From CBDDFN01 sp965227065 (lineage in GTDB: Bacteria > Pseudomonadota > Alphaproteobacteria > SPJN01), in assembly GCA_965227065.1 (NCBI GenBank), contig CBDDFN010000001.1:47152-111151 (forward strand): DNA of 64,000 nucleotides, written 5' to 3'. The stretch's first letter is position 1; each line of letters begins with the position of its first letter. A model generated the notes under the pieces. The model was not told the DNA's origin, ran no database searches, and saw only the letters and a list, made by a program, of their open reading frames with translations. Shown piece after piece: positions 62,518 through 64,000 of the stretch. A program made the position numbers and the translations under genes.

Positions 62518-64000
62518 ATGGAACATCTCAATCTTTTTTATCGCGGCGCTTACACCAATACGGTCTACACCTGCCGGTATGACGGCCATAAATGGACCGG
62601 CAACACATCCATCGTTTCCCAGCCCGGCAATATCGCGGTTGTCTCGCCTTTCAACCCAAGTTCAGTTGTGTTCAACAACCGGATTTATCTGTTTTATCGC
62701 GCCAATGAAGGACCCGAGCTGTGCTGCGCCTGGTACGACGGCACGCGGTGGTATGGTGGCCAACCGATTCACACTATGAATGGCGGCATCAATCCTAAAT
62801 CCAATCACTCCCCCAATGTCACCGTTTATCGCAGCACCATTTTCCTCACCTACCTCGATCCACAAGGCTATGACGTTTACACCGCCTGGTTTGACGGGAC
62901 GAAATGGGGTGGCGACACAAAGATCAGCAGCCAGAATGGCGGCATCACTCCGCGCTCATCGGTCAATCCGGCGATCTGCACCTATAAGGATCAGCTCTAT
63001 ATTGTTTATCCAGGTGAATGGACCGGCAATCTTTACTCCGCCTGGTTCAATGGCGCCTATTGGGACGGCAACACGGAAATCGCAGACCAGCCCGGCGATA
63101 TCAGCCCCGCGTCGAGCTACACGCCGGGCATCGGGGTCTATGAAAACAGGCTGATCATCGTTTATCTCGGTGCGCATCTGAACAATCTCTATTCGGCCAG
63201 CTTCAACGGCACCCGTTGGTCCGGCAACACCAAGATTTCCGATCAGCCCGGCGGCATTTCCCCAAGTCGGAATTCAATCCGACGCTCGAATCGTTTAGTC
63301 ACAAGCTTTATCTCGCCTATCGTGGCAATTGGGTCAGCACGTTATACACCGCAACCTTTGACGGCACGTTCTGGGCAGGCAACACCACCATCAGCAGCCA
63401 ACCAGGCGGCATTGATCCAGGCTCCGCCTACACGCCGGGAATATGCGTGTCAGCCGCAACACCGGGGGTTCAACCCAACTGGATGGAAAACATTCCAGAT
63501 GCGACCCCGCTTGGTTCGATCAATATTCCCGGCACGCATGATTCAGCGGCAATCAACGCCCACCATACGACGCCTTATGCCTGTCAAAATCATTCGATTT
63601 CCGAACAGCTCGAACTTGGAATCCGCATGCTTGATGTGCGGCTTAAGGTGAAGAAGGACGGCAGTATATTCCACTTCATCACCTGTCACGGTAGTTTTGG
63701 GTCCAGCACCGGCTCAAACGAGTACCAGTCTTTCCCCTCGCTCCTGACCGAATGTGAGGAGTTTCTTGATGCCAATGCGAAAGAAACAATCCTGATGTCG
63801 ATCAAGGTCGATGACTGGTCAAACTCCGGGAATGACAAAGCGGCCGCCTATGCCTCCCTGCAAAGCCTGCTGGCAGGCTACCGAACAACCTACAAGGCCT
63901 CCATGCCCACACTGGGTGAATGCCGCAATAAGATATTTCTCTACAACCGCATCAACACCGACATGCATTTGGGTGTGCCGATCGGCTGGCATGATAACAC
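62518..64000 (+). CDS. Six-repeat (probably beta-propeller) PI-PLC-X protein with a frameshift; runs off the window
   Basis: Six repeats of about 50-52 residues follow the ATG, each with a core such as LYSAWFNGAYWDGNTEIADQ and a Y/F-DG-x-x-W-x-GNT pattern, fitting a six-bladed propeller or lectin. The C-terminal part is a phosphatidylinositol phospholipase C X-box: PGTHDSAAINA (catalytic His codon at 63537), ISEQLELGIRMLDVRLK and TCHGSFGSS (second His codon at 63687), then ILMSIKVDDW. One C is missing at the run 63260-63263, where the frame jumps; continuing in the new frame gives an open reading frame to the window end. No signal peptide visible. The true 3' end lies outside the window. Confidence 0.75.

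Overview
The window is about 64 kb of GC-rich (roughly 60%) chromosomal DNA from a heterotrophic alphaproteobacterium. The evidence is the codon usage, the gene families, the many TonB-dependent receptors whose mature N-termini read VVTAQKR or similar, and the alphaproteobacterial urease/urt gene order. No rRNA, CRISPR array or insertion sequence was seen.

Layout. (1) 1-0.8 kb: the N-terminal half of a P4-type integrase and a 3' tRNA-Arg(CCG) remnant mark the right edge of an island that extends to the left. (2) 0.8-5.8 kb: a sulfotransferase-like protein, a SulP transporter plus universal stress protein, and a frameshifted Baeyer-Villiger monooxygenase. (3) 5.8-11.8 kb: a complete non-phosphorylative L-fucose pathway (mutarotase, dehydrogenase, lactonase, dehydratase, second dehydrogenase, hydrolase) with an IclR regulator. 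(4) 11.8-23.1 kb: an amide-utilisation locus with fmdA/fmdB, a five-gene urt-type ABC transporter whose UrtB is short, a giant NCS1-transporter/hybrid histidine kinase, and a LuxR-type response regulator carrying three single-base frameshifts. (5) 23.2-34.7 kb: two TonB receptors around an MpaB-type oxygenase, a deacylase, an epoxide-hydrolase-like enzyme and a DoxX protein, bounded by TetR regulators, probably for uptake and breakdown of a hydrophobic compound. (6) 34.7-37.4 kb: a PEP-mutase/ICL family enzyme, a VOC protein, a carboxymuconolactone-decarboxylase-like protein and a divergent MarR regulator. (7) 37.5-41.6 kb: an iron-type TonB receptor with a PepSY membrane protein behind a Fur-box-like sequence. 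(8) 41.6-54.9 kb: a second hybrid kinase, a close paralogue of the first but without the transporter, facing a minus-strand run of an outer-membrane protein, urtABCDE (long UrtB) and ureDA-orf-BCEFG. (9) 55.2-60.7 kb: an ACT-domain protein, a second MpaB-type oxygenase with TetR, and a TetR regulator divergent from a 2,4-dienoyl-CoA-reductase-like enzyme with two perfect tandem operators. (10) 60.8-64 kb: a Hint-domain protein and a six-repeat (probably beta-propeller) phospholipase C, the latter running off the window.

How the parts fit. Regions 4 and 8 look like one duplicated nitrogen-scavenging regulon. Each has a urt transporter and a related kinase; one feeds a formamidase and the other a urease. 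The same unusual DNA motif (GCAACAAT, five bases, ATTYGACGTAT) lies 90-110 bp upstream of both minus-strand transcription units. Six single-base indels interrupt four otherwise intact genes (monooxygenase, response regulator, ureC, phospholipase). Most lie in short homopolymer runs, so either the assembly has uncorrected indels or these genes are newly broken. This decides whether the urease and the amide response regulator work.
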